Below, in pieces: positions 46,727-59,257 of a DNA stretch of 64,000 nt. Where the stretch lies: positions 219,470 through 283,469 of the forward strand of contig KN832564.1 in assembly GCA_000827205.1 (NCBI GenBank), written 5' to 3'. Origin of the DNA: Plicaturopsis crispa FD-325 SS-3. Taxonomy: Eukaryota; Basidiomycota; Agaricomycetes; Amylocorticiales; Amylocorticiaceae. Both the position numbers and the translations under genes were made by a program. The notes beneath the pieces were generated by a model, which worked only from the letters and a program-made list of their open reading frames with translations, made no database searches and was not told the DNA's origin. Every line of letters begins with the position of its first letter. Positions within the stretch are counted from its first letter, which is position 1.

Positions 46727-47938
46727 ATGGCGGCGCGCTCACAACTTATCCGTCGCTTTCGACTCTCAGAAACATGCTCTCTGTTGACGCGAACCGAAAT
46801 TCGCGCTCTAGCGACGTCAAGCGCGCCTAAAAAGCTGCCCCAGGCGACCTCGTCAGCGCCGCCGCCTCCACCACCTAAAAGCTGGCTGACGAGACAGGTG
46901 CAATCGTCCCCAACAACGAGGCGAATATTCATGGGAATAGCAAACCTGCTTGGGTATGGCAGTCCGAAGCAGGTCGCGGGGCGCCGAGGCATGATCTTGT
47001 ATCGCGAGCTGTGCGCAGTCCGAGCTACAGAAGAAGAGGACTTTTGGCGGAACGGTACGTGTACCTCAAACTTCGCATATTTGGACGCGTCGCACCCGTA
47101 GACGGGTGCAAGAGTCTGCGGGCTGGACGCGTCCGTGCCTCCGGGGGCTGCGGATGCAACTACTAATGTCATTTTGTCTCCAGATTGCGACTTGCCGCCT
47201 ACATTCCAGTCATGGTTCATGATCACGAATCTGCACGTCTGGCTCCTCACCGTCCGCTTACGCGCACTACCAAAGCCCCACGGAATGCATCACATCCAGG
47301 CTTTGATTGACCATTTCTTCCTGGACGTCGAAGACAGGATACGTCATGTATTACAGCCTGGGGTCACAGGCCTTCCTCCCCCCGAAAATTCCTCATTCTA
47401 CGCGGTTGTACCCACGCCCTCGCCAGAACCTGCAGGCCCGAAAACAAAGCGCCCCAAAGGACGTGCCCCAGAACGCCTCGTCACCCAGCAGATGAAGATA
47501 TTCCGCGAGCAGTGGGCCGGGCTCGGCATCTCTTGCGACCTTGGTCTGGTCCAGGGCGACGCGGAGTTTGCGGGAGCTATGTGGCGTAACTTCTTGGGAG
47601 CACGCGGTGCGCGAGGGATTGCCTTTGACCCTGCCCAGGCGAAATTCCGGAGGTCGGTCAATCTCGTCGGTGGGGAGGTGGAGAGTGTAGCGAAAGTCGA
47701 GAAGCGCGGGCTGGACGTGGAGGAGGCGAAAGACGACGGATCGGGTGTGCATGACTATGCTCCGGGCGATGCAGACAAGTACATTCGTTACCCGGAGACG
47801 ATGGCGACACTGGTGGAATATTGCAGACGCGAGCTCGTCCGGCTGGAGAAAATCAGTGACGAGGACATTCTGAAGGAAGGCCGCGAGACGTCGAGACTTC
47901 GGTTTGGGCCCGTCAAGTCGAACAAATCTATCTTTTAA
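46727..47938 (+). CDS. CBP3: Ubiquinol-cytochrome c reductase assembly chaperone CBP3 (UQCC1)
   Basis: A mitochondrial inner-membrane-associated chaperone that, with Cbp6, binds newly made cytochrome b and helps assemble complex III. The ATG at 46727 (MAARSQLIRRFRLSETCSLL) heads a basic, Ser/Ala-rich presequence, followed by a PPPPPPK linker. Then YGSPKQVAGRRGMILYRELC and FWRN, an intron at about 47056-47184, and DCDLPPTFQSWFMITNLHVW, LLTVRLRALPKPHGM, LIDHFFLDVEDRIRHVL, RLVTQQMKIFREQWAGLGIS, CDLGLVQGDAEFAGAMWRNF and RYPETMATLVEYCRRELVRL. The stop is at 47936-47938. These are the conserved blocks of the family. The single intron is in keeping with a housekeeping gene here. The position is upstream of and parallel to Bzz1 with a short intergenic gap. 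Confidence 0.9.
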
Positions 47939-48224
47939 TATTGCACGCAAATCTTCTCCTACCTTATTGCACACACTCTTAGATCTTAGCACGTAGATCC
48001 TTTCTCGCATCCTAATATTTTCCGGTATTTTTGCGGTCACGCACAGTGTAAAATGTACCCGAAGATTTGAGGCGCGTCCGCGACGCGTCGGAAGTTAACA
48101 TGTGGCGCCACAGCCACACCGCCCCGAGCAAGTGATTTCCCCTAGTGCTTATTATCATATCGACACTGCCGCCGGTTGTTTACAATCCTTCCTATCGTCT
48201 GGCCACGTATCACCTTGACTGCCT

Positions 48225-51200
48225 ATGGAAACCGCACAAACTTATGGACGAACTCTACCAGTAATTTCCTTATCATTTCTAGTGGTTTAGCCTGATCATA
48301 ATCACCTGTCTATCCTAGGACCAAGTCGAACGCATCGGCGACCTCTTCGATGCACACTTAACCCTCGTCAGCGATGTGAGTCCATCATGGACTATCCCTC
48401 TCAAATATGTGCTCATACGAGGCATTGCCGAAGGTTCGTGACCTGTATAAAGATCGAGCCGCGTTAGAGCGCGAATATGCGGGGAAGCTCCAGCTCTTAG
48501 CGAAGAAAGCTGCCGACAAACGGGCTAAAAATTCCGCTATCCTCGTCGTAGGCCCAGAGCCGACGAAAGTATACGATGAACGAACATTGAAGCAGAGGTG
48601 AGGTCTACATATTTATTGAGGAGATATTTGTTGAGCGATAGTATCGCCTCTCAGCACGCTCGACACCGCGTACGGACAAATCATCGACTCTATGATCAGC
48701 ACGTCTCAGGACCATGTCAATATTGCGGACGCCTTGAGCGCACAGGTTGTCGAGACCTTGAAAGGCGTGGAGAAGAAAAACGACGACACAAAGAAGAAGG
48801 TACACACTTGATAAGACCGGCAGGACGCATCGGTACTCATTCAATACCGACAGCAAATCGCATTCTTCCAGAAACTCGTTTCTGAGCGGGATAGGATATA
48901 CTCCGAGCGTTCCAAGGTTTGTTCGGAGATCCCAATTTGAAATAAGTGATTGATGGCACGATCCCACGTAGGCCAAGCAAAAGGTACAATTGTATCGCTC
49001 GCTTTCATTCTCTGTATCCTGACTCGATAGCTATCAGTACGACGAGGAATGCACTGAAGTGCTAGCCCAGCGTCAGAAACAGGTTCGTATTAGTCCCGTT
49101 TCCGCAGCATGCTATCTCACTACTCTTTCAGGGACGGGCGCAGGACGACAAGCATGCTGAACGAGCTACAAAACAATACGAACAGCAGCGTGTCGACATG
49201 TACAACGGCAAAAAGTAAGTCTACGGTCTACAAATGAAATCGTCGAGGAGCTGAGCTGGCGCTTAGTATCTATATCATCTCAACGGCTATTGCTAACAAC
49301 ACCAAAGCCAAATTCTACGACGAAGACCTCCCTACGTTGGAAGATGTGAGTGCTGAAATCCACCGCTAGATTTCGTTTACTGACCCCTTCCACAGCTGTT
49401 CCGTATGTGCCCAGACGCTTCCGCTGAGCGACCCGCCTAACTTTTTTTGAAGAGGAACTTCAGACTCGACTCGTTACCCGCTTTGTCAAGATCTTGCTGC
49501 ATGCACAGGCCCTGCAAACCAGCCACCAAGATGTCGTCAAAGGGCGCCTCCTCGTAGTTGAGAACAGCTTGACGCAGGTCAATCCTTCCCACGACCAGGA
49601 CATTTTCATCGACCACAATGTTCGGCCATTCTCCGCCCCGCCTGACTTCACGTTTGAGCCATGCACAAGTCATTATGACACCGTACGAATTTATTCCTCG
49701 ATAATTTTTTAATGGCTGATGCGGTGTGGTGCTGCAGGACGAGATGAACATAGAGCCTGCGCCGAAAGTATTCTTGCAGAACAAACTGATTCGCTGCCAG
49801 AATAAGTTGGCAGAATTGAGGCCTGTTCTGGATGCTAAGCGTACGTCAACCAATCGCTATAAATTCCCCTTCACTTCCTAATGGATCTGGTTGCAGGTCG
49901 AGACGTCGAACAGCTGTCCAAGCTCGTTTACGCGTACGAGGCAGACCATTCGCTAGGAAATGCTGAGGAAGTAATGGATGTAAGTCCTCATCCCTGCGCG
50001 AAGTGCCTATTACGGCGACTGAAGAAGACACGTCAAGAGCTTTCTGGAGGCGAAACAGCAATTAACGTCCTTTGCTTCGTCGGAGACTATCTTGAATACC
50101 GAGATAGAAACAATTATCGCTGCTCTCGGTGGTAAGTCAAACTCCGTTCTTTCTTGATTCTGTCCACCTACGATTTCGAGCAGATGACGTTGGGGGGAAT
50201 AACCCTCACACTTTCAAGAGCTCGTCGTTCTCGATTCCTACGCAGTGTGGATACTGCAAGGCAAGTGACACTCCGTGGAACAATTCCCATTTCACGATGA
50301 GCAACTGACCGCCGCCGCAAATCACAGTCGTCGATCTGGGGATTAAGTAAACAAGGCAAAACCTGTAAAACTTGCGGGCTGTCTGTTCATTCGAAGTGCG
50401 AGTTGAAGGTAATTGCCAGAGCTCCTATTAGCCGTTCGGGCAATAACCGAGTCCCACTTCACGGGTTTTAATAGGTGCCTGCGGATTGCACGAAGTCGCG
50501 TCCTGGCAGATCATCTACGATCACTAGGAGTAGTCCTGCTGGTAAGCTTTCATATCCCTACCTTGCGAGGTGTCCTCTTATTTTACGTGTACTAGGATCG
50601 ACCTCCTCTTCTTTGAGGAGCGTCCCAACACCGTCGTCTTTTGTGAAATCGGAAGTTGTACAACCCCAACAAGAATATCCTTCTGCGCGGATGCTTTTTG
50701 ACTTCTCAGCAACATCGCCGTTTGAATTGAGCATATCAGGTAGGATGCCCGCTGATTCTTGATTTCCTGCTCAGTAACATATTGTTGGTCGCAGAGGGCA
50801 CTGCTGTAAGTGTCCTGGAAGAAGATGATGGCTCTGGTTGGGTAAAGGTAGCCGACGGACGCGGTGGTAAAGGCCTTGTCCCTGCGTCATATGTCGAATT
50901 CGTAGATGAAGCAGAGCCTCCTGCCACACTCGCCGGAAACCCCTCCCGTGAACAAGGCTCTGGGAAATACGGTACGTTAAGTTGGGCCTTGCAGCTGACG
51001 CTGGGTAATCTGACCCTTTTTGTGATCAGTGCGAGCGGTGTACACCTATCAGGCGCAAGGCGCGGATGAACTCGGACTGACAGAGGGTGAGCGCGTCGAG
51101 CTGTCTGCGGGTCCAACTGGCGGCGAGCATTATGGTGACGGGTGGTGGGAAGGTGCGTGTACAACTGCTCCATGCTCCTTCTGCGTGTCATATGCGACGA

Positions 51201-51271
51201 GTCTCACGTCGATGATAGGTATAAACTCGAAGGGTCAGAAAGGAATATTCCCAAGCAACTACGTGCGTTAG
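48225..51271 (+). CDS. BZZ1: Bzz1-like F-BAR / C1 / double-SH3 actin-assembly protein
   Basis: A membrane-curving adaptor that links endocytic sites to Las17/WASP-driven actin. The ATG at 48225 (METAQTYGRTLP) joins DQVERIGDLFDAHLTLVSD. The F-BAR continues with VRDLYKDRAALEREYAGKLQ, TLDTAYGQIIDSMISTSQDH, KLVSERDRIYSERSK, YDEECTEVLAQRQKQ, and RLVTRFVKILLHAQALQTSH. A C1 zinc module follows (HTFKSSSFSIPTQCGYCK, WGLSKQGKTCKTCGLSVHSK, CELKVPADC). The first SH3 is ARMLFDFSATSPFELSIS with GSGWVKVADGRGGKGLVPAS; the second is VRAVYTYQAQGADELGLTEG with DGWWEG and GIFPSNYVR. The stop is at 51269-51271. Domain order is exactly that of yeast Bzz1. At least 15 introns, including a 12-base exon at 48972-48983 (AKQK). 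Confidence 0.9.
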
Positions 51272-53597
51272 TCCTCCACGATCACTCTTTAGTAATCCCC
51301 GCTCATGATGCGTGCGCCATGCTGATAGGTAGAATGGGCGTGACGTTGAGTATTATCGATGAACGTGATATTTCTCTGTACACCGCCCTTGTAGCGCCGT
51401 GTGCGTCGACTCGCTATGCATATGCACATTTGAACATCACGGGTCCAGGGTGCCCATCGCACGAACGAGGTGTGAGGTTCCCTTTCCAGCATAGTGCTTA
51501 CTCAATTGCGATGGCTCGTGAATTTCATAGTGAGGGTCGCTGTGCAGGGCTGAGACTCTATAACAAATTCATCTTTCCTCGCGCCGGTCTGCGCTAGTCC
51601 TCAGCGCTGCCTCAGCGCGCTCAGGCTGGAAAATTAATCCGCCCTACGGCGCAGGCAGTGTTTTCATCAAGCATGGCAGCATTGCACTAGTATAAATCCG
51701 ACCCATCGAGATTGAACACGCTGTTATTCGGTCCAGGATCCGGTACACCCCCCTCCTGGTCTTCGTGCACACGTACCATGTTTAGCCTCGAATAAATCTT
51801 GAATAGCACCCGGCGGTCAATGGAGCTCGAAGATGACATTAGGATCAATGCGTACTAGGGTGTAGTGGACCAATGCCAGTGAAAGACCTGTCAGTACTAT
51901 TACGAGGGCTGCAAGCCTCGATACAAGAGAACGAATCGAGCAGCTCCATACGGTGGGCCCTGTCACAATCCTTCGTTAGTAGTAGCTACTGTAGAACTGG
52001 GAACCGATTGAGATAGGTGTAGAAGCCTCATCTCGCAACCTGTATTTATTGTAATCACTGCTATCGAGATCGTGGTCAATAAGATCGCAAGCCTGCCAGG
52101 AACTCAATATATTGAATATATAGTGTCCGCCAACAGACTGCAATGATAGTCCATGATTGAACGGCTCTAGTAGTCCATCTTCCGCAAGCCTCGGTGTCTC
52201 GCAGGCAGCAGATGGTCCGTCTGAGACGGGGACGATGGACCATGATAGGTGGTCTCAGCGGGCTTTCCTATAATAGTGATGAGTTGGCAGGCTATCTGTA
52301 AGATTGGCGGAGCTGAACCGACCACATTGATAATTGCGTACGCCTCGAAGAGCCGGATTTTGGGTCCGCCGACTCTTCTACTTCCGCCGTAAACCTTGAA
52401 AAAATATTTGACGGCTTCGCCTACCCCCAAGCAGTTCAGCTCAACTGAGCTGAGGAAAACAACGGTATTTCCGCGGAAATGGATCGGTGAAAAATGAAGG
52501 TTTCGTGGGGCTCCAGCGTGAACCTGTACGGCGGACTGTCCCCTGCGTGAACACGAGCCAGATAGACTGGACAGCGTGATAGCTTCATGGAGTGTGGCAG
52601 CGTAGATTACGGAAAGCAATTTACGAGCGAAGGACTGGATGCAGCCGAAGCAAAAAAGAAGGGGGCACTGAAGGAGCCAGCAGGAGCCTCGAGGACCCTG
52701 TGTGAAGCCGGCGTCCGCTCCTATCAAACGCGAGGCACTTTCAGAGATCGCCGCGACCGTCAGGCCCTGCCGAAAGAGGGTCCCTGTATTTCCTATAAGT
52801 ACCCTTCAGTGGTGCGAGGTAGGCGTCCATCCTACCTTCACTTTCTATCTCTCCACGACGTTGCGTCGAAGCTACGCCACTGCCTATTATTCTATCCCAG
52901 GGCAGCAGCGTCGGGGCTCGCAATGAGCTAGGACGCCCAGGGACGACCGGTACGAGAATCTGGGCGCATTGATTATTTTTGGCCGCATGAGCGCACATAC
53001 ATGCGCGCCAAGCGTTCAACCTGTGCGCGCATTCGGGTACGAAGGTCTTGCCAATTTGTTCGAGGACACCGCCATAGCATACTCTCTCGCCCGAGTACAG
53101 TCGAGCTACGCTGTGCGATAACGTATAGTCAGAAGGCTGTACCCTTGCGATGGATGACTGCGTGGCGGTCCCCGAGAAACAATCAGGCTCACCGGAGTTT
53201 CCCTTAAAACCACCCAGATAAAAACGGTCTTTTGTTCACCGTTGTTTGTAGATAGAATAGTTTTGCCGCCGTGCATGGATGAACCTTGGTGCAGTCCCCG
53301 TGGTAGCGTTGTAGAAGTCATCGTCGACAGCCTGCACTAGTGACGCGTTGACGCCAGACGGTGGATGGTGTTGAGGCGCTTGCGAAATTTTGATTTCACC
53401 GTGAAGGTGACGCCGTAACCGGCTATGGCGCTTAACCGATCGAACTTTGAACGTTTTGAACGCGGGGCCCTTGCAGAGACAGACGGCGGTGTTTTGACGA
53501 TTATTAGACGGTGAGAAAAAGGCACTCGATACACTCAATAATTACAGATACCACAAGAACGTCCAGCCACGAACCAGTCAGAGAAACAGCTCAGCCG
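51272..53597. other. 2.3 kb region without a confident gene
   Basis: Between Bzz1 and CAF1. The left half carries leftward coding-like pieces (listed separately). The 16-base near-palindrome cagctcaactgagctg lies at 52437-52452. The right end (53.1-53.6 kb) is the 3' flank of CAF1. Nothing else was recognisable. Confidence 0.4.
51687..52170 (-). other. Unassigned membrane-protein-like segments
   Basis: Leftward, 51687-51839 encodes a 51-codon frame from an ATG (MSSSSSIDRRVLFKIYSRLN) ending GSDLY, with codon use that looks coding. Just upstream, 51860-51960 reads a hydrophobic helix (RLAALVIVLTGLSLALVHYT) in another frame. Further up, 52000-52140 is an open stretch with SSWQACDLIDHDLDSSDYNK. 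Splice-like borders, including a TACTAAC branch-type element, sit between them. Together they suggest the C-terminal part of a multi-span membrane protein gene, intact or decayed; I do not recognise it. Confidence 0.3.
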
Positions 53598-54992
53598 TCA
53601 TCGCCCACCGCCCACCATCGCCGTCCGAATGAAACCGTTCGCGCCCATTGCACCGTACGATGCCGCCGACATTGGTGTCGATATCGAGGCGCCCAACGCC
53701 GGCGTCGGGATGGGTCCACTGCCGAATTGATTCTGCGAGATGCTACCCGAGGGGGTTTGGTTGTGAGCATCCCGTGCAGTTCCCCGGTCCTCTCGCTCGG
53801 CAATGGTGGCGCCACCCCGCCCCGGTTCTGTCAGACTGGCTGACGTAGAGAATGTCGCACCGAGGCCGTACAATTTGCCATTGTACTCCGCATCATCGAT
53901 ACGGTCGTTGAAATACAATTCCCGCATCTTGAAGAACGTGGCAGCGGTGAGAAGCGAGTCTGATCCAGCCTGATGTGATGGCCCTATCCGCATTACCTGC
54001 AAGAAAGAAGTGTCAAAAAAGAAAGAGGGCATGAGGTGCGTCACCCACTCCCAAATCATCGGCGACGTCTTGCAGGCCACCTTTGAGAATCTTGGAGGCA
54101 CGCATCAGAAACTTGATATCGTAGACGGTGGGGAACCATGTTCCTAATAGGTTGAAGAAGGCTTCCTCCGTCGTGGGCAATGACGCAGCCGTTAAGAGTT
54201 TCAAGAAATAGCCGAAGTCGTAACCGCTGAAAGTAGACAGGTGAGCATGTTTGCATTCACCACATACCCCACGCCCGACGCGGGCTATTTGAAACGCCCC
54301 CATATATCGCAGTCCGACAGCACGCGGAGAACATAAGTACGTGCGAGCGGCCATCCCTCGGAGATGTAAGAACCGTGTTCTCCGGTACCAATGTCGAACC
54401 CTATTCGAGGAAGCAAAACACGCGTGTGCACTCACCTATGAAACGATATCCACTTCGTATCAGGATTCAATACCAGGCCAGAGGTGATCATGAGTTCCGC
54501 GAATTCGTTCGGAGATATGCCAATCTCCTCATGTCGTTGGAAGTCTATACCGGACTTTTGTAACAGCTCGATGGATTCTGGTGCATACATGTCATCGCTA
54601 GATTCCATACAGAAAATTAGCGGTCAATTCAACCAATGACACTGCAACACGTACTTGACGCTGAACAGAAAATTGAACTGCCATGTCGTGATGTCCTGGG
54701 GGTAGTTCCCGTCCTCGTCCGTCAGGGTAAGGCCGACCTGAATGATCTTGAGCAAGTCCACGTTACACCGCATCGTTTGGTAGTGGTAATCGGACGACGT
54801 TTTGAACGTTCCAATTGGCCGCGCGACGACGCCAGGAAATTCTGTGTCCTAATCCTTATGTGAGTGGCGAGCCCGCCGAAAGAGCGGTTGGACTGAGACC
54901 ATTGCGATGTACGGGTATTTGTCTATAACTTGGCGCATATTCTTCATCTCTGCTTCGAGATTGGGAGCCCAGACATCGCGTATACGAGACAT
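53598..54992 (-). CDS. CAF1: CCR4-NOT deadenylase CAF1/POP2
   Basis: A DEDD-superfamily 3'-5' exonuclease that shortens mRNA poly(A) tails within the CCR4-NOT complex. The ATG at 54992 gives [20 protein letters not shown] and IDKYPYIAM. The first catalytic pair is in [15 protein letters not shown] (Asp and Glu), then [20 protein letters not shown] and [20 protein letters not shown]. The third acid is in [15 protein letters not shown], and the fourth motif region is [20 protein letters not shown] with HQAGSD. All four acids are visible. After the exonuclease core comes a fungal-specific low-complexity tail rich in Gly, Ser, Pro and Ala, ending RTAMVGGGR with the stop at 53598-53600. About five introns. 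Single-copy housekeeping gene in most fungi. Confidence 0.93.
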
Positions 54993-55323
54993 AGTGCGTC
55001 GAGATTAAGGAGGAGCAAGTCGTCGTTAATGGTCTAAAGCAAGTGCAGTGGAGGAGGACAAGAACTCTTGAGAAACTCCGTCAGGGGAAGCGCTGACGTA
55101 ATGCTGTCTCGATTCCGAATTTGGCTGCCACCGAGGAGAAGTAGGAACGAAAATGTCTATAGCGTCGAGAGAAGGGGTGTGAGCATAGGGAGCTGTAGGT
55201 ACTAAAGTACACGAATACGATATGCCCGTTAAGAGATAGGTTTTTTATACAACTACATAATTAATCCACCATTCCGAAAAAAGGGACATTCCGCCAGTGC
55301 GGAGATGGTATATGATCCTCGGC
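54993..55323. other. Intergenic region
   Basis: About 330 bases between the CAF1 start and the stop of Zn2Cys6 gene 1. It holds the CAF1 promoter and the transcription factor 3' flank. No gene seen. Confidence 0.5.
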
Positions 55324-58300
55324 TCAAAACCAGCTCAACCAGCTTTGGTCGGTCAGGTACCCGCTCAGCGCACCAAATTCGACATTAAATGTCTCGTGGT
55401 TCGGCACACGGGATCCACTGAGATCCTCGTCCGAGAGATTCTGCCCGGCCGCGAGGCTCGAGAAATTGTTGCCCCATCCCATCGAGTACCATTTGAGCAT
55501 GTCCTGCGAGAGGGTGTGCGATATCTCGACGCTGGAATGTGGGCTGGAGGAGAAGGAGGTAGACAGGGCAGCCGCGCTGACGTGGTGGGATGGTTCCCTG
55601 ATAGGGAACGCTGTGGTTTCGACTGTGGTCTCCTCAAGGCATTGTATGAGGGATGGATGGACATCTTCGAAGGGGTCAGGGCGATCTGGGATATCACCGG
55701 AGCTCGTGTTCGAGTTTATGTGGCCGCCATTAGCGTGAGCAGACTGCCTAGAGGAGCCCTGCTCTGCAAGCCATTTGATATAGTGTCGCCGAGACGTTTC
55801 AGTCATTTTCGCAAGCAGAGGCTGAGAGGTCCAGTTAGCACACAAACGCCAGTAGTGATGTATGAGCCTCACCAGAGCCTTTCGAGTGTTAGGACTATAA
55901 TCAGCTATAATCGAGAACAGTCTGCAAACACGTTCAAGCTCTTGTAGTGCAAACGGCGATTGCGGAGCAAATGGTGCGCGGGATACAATAATGCACAGTG
56001 CAACCTGGAAGGTAATAAGTCAATGTCTCGTATTGGCAGGGAAGGAATTCGAACGTACTGCGCCAGATAAAGCGTTAAACCACAACATCAAAAAGCGTGC
56101 GCTCAGTTGTGGCTCATAGTTGTATATCGTCTCGACGACAGAGATGAGCTGCCGCGCGCTGTGGAAGGTTGCCACCACCGACGGCGCATACTGGTGATGC
56201 AACGAGAATGGCTCTGGGCCACTCAACGCTTGCGTAAAGTGTGGTCGGTGGAGCTGTAGCAAAGCTGCCGACAACCGTGGTCAGACCCGGTAAAGGCACA
56301 TCGTGCAATCCAAGCGTACCGATTTCACGCCCGGTAGCGGCGATAGCCTGTTGCATGACTCTGTATCGCTCTTTGTATAAGCCTTTAAAAAGATCCAGCG
56401 AAGGCGGTACCCGATAATCGCGAACGGTACGGTCGAGATTGATGATGTCGCGATACGTTGGCGCGACGCCGATCTCTATGATCGGGCTGAGGCAATGGAC
56501 TTGGAAGCCATGTTTGTACTCGTGGTCTAGATGAAGCAGATGAGTAACAGGAGGTGTCTCGCACACAAATTCGGCTCACAGGGAACGGGATGGGGGTCTT
56601 GCGGAGACGGAGCAGTCTGCCACAACGAGTAGGAGGGAAGCCTGCAGTCGACATGCTTGAGAGAAAACGAAGGCGGCCGGCCCATGCAAAGAGCCTAGTA
56701 CGAGATGTGTACATCAGTTAATCGCAGTAAACCTTGCAGCGGACGTTTATAAATACCAAGCGAGCGTCCAGATTGATCAGTTCCCAGAACAACATCCGTC
56801 GGCTTTCAATTTCCTCGGGAATCATCTTGGACCGGAATGGGTCGCGATCTAAAAGCAGATGAGAAACAATGAGTCCCACAATAGTATGCAGTACTCACGG
56901 AGGCTAAGCTGCATGTATAGAAGTGGTCAGGTCAGACGCGATCATGAGGTGAGATAGAATCACCTACAGATTGAGCCAGCTTGGAAGCTATTCCCATGAT
57001 CCCCCATGCATAACTTAGAGCAGAACTCTCCTGCGAGAAGATAAGCAGATACCAGGCCATGTAGAACTGCGCAAGACGTCAACGAGATGCCATATAATAC
57101 GGCATGCCATGAGAAACCATACCAGTGCGTGAAGCATATCGATATTCGGCATCGTGAGCACCGGAAGTTCGCATAGTGCGGCTCTCGCGAGAATGAAGTA
57201 CATCTCGGGGTACGGAGAGTCAGGTGCTTGGTTCAGATCGACCTTCGATCCGATAGAGAGCACCATGAGCATCAGTGCCAATCGCCGCGGGGAGAGATTC
57301 TTCAGAGGCGTCGTGTAGACGCTCCGAATAGTGTTTGGCAAGAATGTCTCGCTTGGGTCGAGGTTGTATCTGTGGACATATCGAGTACACGTTGAATGAT
57401 ATATCAGCAGGAAAATAGTGAAACTACGCACTGCCAAAGAGCGTTTTTGCGCGCTTGTTCGCAAAGATATTCCGCGCGCTCGTATGTTGGAAGGAGATCA
57501 CGAATGCGCTGTCGCGTTTCGAGGTTCACAGACCATGCGACGGGGAATGCTTGACTGAGCGCAAGGATATCGTCAGGGACGCCCTTGAAATGCCGTATGT
57601 TTCTGGGATACGACTGTTCCTGCAACATAGACATTGGTGAGATGAAACCAACGTAACACCGCGGGATACTTGCCATTCTTTCAATCTGCGCCTACGAGAA
57701 CACTTAATCTACAAGGAAAATGACGAAATTGCAGCGGCTTACCGATGTACTTGCTAAATCGTGGGAGGGGACATTCCGAGCCTGTTCGGATACTTGAGAG
57801 TAACTAGCGTTCGTGTGGAGATTGGACGGCCCTTCGTGCGGGATGCCAAGTGAGAGGCTCGTCTTGATGGACAGCAAGTCCTGTGCCAAGAGAGGATGCA
57901 TTTCGGAGGTGAGCGACGACTGCAGCGTCGCAAGGGCCTCCTCCAACTCCTTAATGCGACAGCTCATCTGTATGATCTTCGCGTGCAACTCCTCCGTATT
58001 CGCCAGAATAAACCTGTATCGAGATTTAGGCAGCGCCGACGGCAAGCACGGAAGCACTCACCGATTTCCCTTTCCAGACGTCAATGATCCTGCACAGTTC
58101 CTGGTCAACAACAGACATAGTCGAGTGTAGAAATTGCAACCACCTCCTGGGCAGATGGACCCGCAGCCACGTTTTACGCATGAATGACACGGGAACACCC
58201 TGTCGCACTGCATTTAAGGTCAGACGAGCTCCCCCGGCCGTGATAGTCGGTTCTACTGCACAACGTACCTTCAGCTTCAATCTGCGCTAGCCTCTGTCAG

Positions 58301-58523
58301 ATGTGGGGTCGTTGCGAGACAACGACGAGATAGGCGCTCACCGTCGACATTCTGCACACGACAGCGCCTTTTTGCGATTTTTCTTCGGTAGGTCTCCGTT
58401 CGACGCCGTCGTGGCCCTGGGTAACGAGATGGTGTCATGGAACGCGCTAGTCGGGGTAAGATTGTCTTCGTGGTCGGTGCTGCGCGCGCGCTTCGTCGGC
58501 CGGGCGTCATCGGAATCGTACAT
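55324..58523 (-). CDS. Zn2Cys6 transcription factor 1 (fungal-specific)
   Basis: A DNA-binding regulator with an N-terminal zinc binuclear cluster and the fungal transcription-factor middle domain (PF04082). The ATG at 58523 starts MYDSDDARPTKRARSTDHED, with a basic PKKNRKK nuclear signal. The six cysteines read across four exons: LSCAECRR, LKLK, CDRVFPCHSCVKRGCGSICP, SLTSGKGNR. LKLK comes from a 13-base exon at 58269-58281. A coiled-coil follows (FILANTEELHAKIIQMSCRI, KELEEALATLQSSLTSEM). The middle homology region includes LPTYERAEYLCEQARKNALW, LNQAPDSPYPEMYFILARAA, PEEIESRRMLFWELINLDAR and LGRPPSFSLKHVDC. The C-terminal helices end DQSWLSWF at the stop 55324-55326. More than ten introns. 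Paralogue of the adjacent gene. Target genes unknown. Confidence 0.88.
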
Positions 58524-59257
58524 CTTGCTTGAGGGGGAACCAAAGAAAATAATAGACCAGGATCGAGGATATACAAGGATATACCACCAGAGTCTGCTCC
58601 TGTGAGCTCGAGGACGGCTCGAGGACGAGATATCGATTCACCGAAGCTGATTCAAAAGTGATCCGACCGTATCGCGTATGCAGGGTGCGAGCGAGTGCAA
58701 TTATTCCGTGCCAAGCGAGACTCAGAGCACTCGAGCACTGAGTACTGCCAGTGAGCAGACACCCTATCGTAACCCTATCGCGCAAGGAACACCGGGGATC
58801 GGACGGGCGACCGTCGACGGAGAGATGCTGCTCCGCTTACTTTAAACCGTGCTGTAACCGTTTCCGTCTTACCGGCATGCAGATCACCAGATATTATTCA
58901 CCGGACCGCCCGTGCTGCGAAGACACATGTACACGAACACACGGTCGGCAAAGAGCTGCAGGGATAATTAAATCGGTGGCGATAAACAGTGGGAGTAGTT
59001 ATTAGCGGACAGGCGTATGTAGCGTACGTATGTAGGTACCATAGATACTGGAGTCGATTCGTTAAACCTAATAGACGGGGGGTGTACACAAGAGAAATAC
59101 TATGTGGGGGCATGCTACACCGACGGACGAGAGTTATAGTGTCCAGAATTGACCAAGAATGCGCAACTGCAATACAGGATAGGATAGGGCCATACCAGAG
59201 AAAAGCAAGCAATCGATGATGTACAGGTAGATATACTGGCCCCGAGGCGCTACGGGC
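58524..59257. other. Intergenic region between the two Zn2Cys6 genes
   Basis: About 730 bases with the promoter of Zn2Cys6 gene 1 and the 3' flank of gene 2. Several short CpG-rich and A/T stretches; no gene seen. Confidence 0.5.

Noticed and set aside
52437-52452. 16-base near-palindrome cagctcaactgagctg as an operator or transposon end
   Set aside because: It is isolated, without a second copy or flanking target duplication; palindromes this short arise by chance in a window of this size.
52167-52727. Leftward frame of 186 codons with a hydrophobic segment
   Set aside because: It opens with TTG rather than ATG, has no family motif, and its hydrophobic part may belong to the unassigned membrane-like gene; not supported as a gene on its own.
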